Part shown: positions 38,776 through 38,937 of the stretch, piece by piece | Position numbering within the stretch: position 1 is the first letter of the stretch | Layout of the letters: each line of letters starts with the position of its first letter | Assembly (NCBI RefSeq): GCF_011045025.1 | Contig: NZ_JAAKZX010000085.1 | Location: 1 to 38,937, forward strand | Source: Streptomyces ureilyticus | Lineage (GTDB): Bacteria > Actinomycetota > Actinomycetes > Streptomycetales > Streptomycetaceae | Reading direction: 5' to 3' | Length of the DNA: 38,937 nt | Notes under the pieces: generated by a model | The model's database searches: none | What the model was told of the DNA's origin: nothing | The model's input: the letters and a program-made list of their open reading frames with translations, nothing else | Position numbers and translations under genes: made by a program

Positions 38776-38937
38776 ATGAACGCGCGTCTCACGGTGTCCC
38801 GCACCGTCGCCGCAGCTGTATTGCTCGTGGTCATGGCCGCCTGTACCGACAACTCCGACCAGGCCTCCACGGAAGGAACCACAGCCGTCGGCGCGGTCTC
38901 CGTGCCGCTCACCGCCGAGGCGCGTACGGCTGAGGCG
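38776..38937 (+). CDS. Lipoprotein, N-terminal part (cut by window end)
   Basis: MNARLTVSRTVAAAVLLVVM, then AACTDNSDQAS: a basic n-region, a hydrophobic core and the lipobox VMAAC, followed by a Ser/Thr/Ala-rich linker. An exported lipoprotein anchored in the membrane through Cys23. Only 54 codons are visible, so family and function cannot be given. A GAGGG precedes ATG 38776 rather closely. Confidence 0.6.
   Translation, partial: MNARLTVSRTVAAAVLLVVMAACTDNSDQASTEGTTAVGAVSVPLTAEARTAEA

Overview
The window is high-GC actinobacterial DNA, almost certainly Streptomyces. Coding frames have strong GC bias at the third codon position, many starts are GTG, and the families are typical of streptomycete chromosome arms: CocE/NonD hydrolase, TetR, LysR, MerR, coiled-coil hypotheticals and Tat-type lipoproteins. 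It is an accessory, decaying region. Intact genes alternate with gene fragments, frameshifted genes and remnants of at least six insertion-sequence families or copies (IS3, IS5 three times, ISL3, IS481, possibly IS21).

Layout. 1-2.4 kb: truncated aldehyde dehydrogenase, then a FAD oxidoreductase behind a long palindrome. 2.4-5.1 kb: a ~70-residue conserved small protein, a NUDIX hydrolase, then a graveyard of fragments (membrane protein, prepilin peptidase, IS3 OrfA). 5.2-7.7 kb (minus strand): a glutamine-rich, prion-like protein followed by a subtilisin-fold protein that has lost catalytic Asp and Ser; a 17-bp-arm hairpin separates them. 8.6-9.8 kb: NmrA-like protein with TetR-type operators in its promoter. 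10-12.3 kb: CocE/NonD hydrolase coupled to a TetR regulator. 12.4-14.7 kb: a secreted ribosome-inactivating protein (rRNA N-glycosidase) between two IS5 fragments, then a DNA-ligase N-terminal scrap. 14.8-17 kb: solitary hemC, a small hypothetical and a membrane protein. 17.4-20.8 kb: an ISL3-family transposon with matching ends and an 8-bp target duplication (one mismatch) that carries a TetR regulator and an alpha/beta hydrolase as passengers.

21-27.4 kb (minus strand): a damaged response regulator, then a catabolic operon with two tandem amino-acid-oxidase-like flavoproteins, an AstE/EutE-like deacylase and an ABC solute-binding lipoprotein. It ends in a transporter ATPase that has lost Walker A and its signature and is fused to a decayed Lrp regulator; no permeases remain. 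27.5-31.5 kb: a coherent four-carbon acid-sugar operon (DUF1537 kinase, PdxA2-type dehydrogenase, HisA-like barrel) divergent from a LysR regulator. 31.8-34.3 kb: a decayed Lys/Glu-rich low-complexity gene on a long purine-rich strand, two more copies of the ~70-residue family and a coiled-coil protein. 34.4-35.1 kb: a Ku gene with its core deleted. 35.1-36.6 kb: MerR regulator with a quinone oxidoreductase on a 19-bp-spacer, apparently leaderless promoter. 36.6-38.4 kb: an IS481 transposase whose right end is interrupted by a complete IS5 element. The window ends with a dihydrofolate-reductase-like fragment and the start of a lipoprotein.

Several genes are broken by single-base indels in GC-rich runs. 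Real decay and assembly error cannot be separated from sequence alone, so every frameshift call is conditional. I saw no tRNA, rRNA or CRISPR array.
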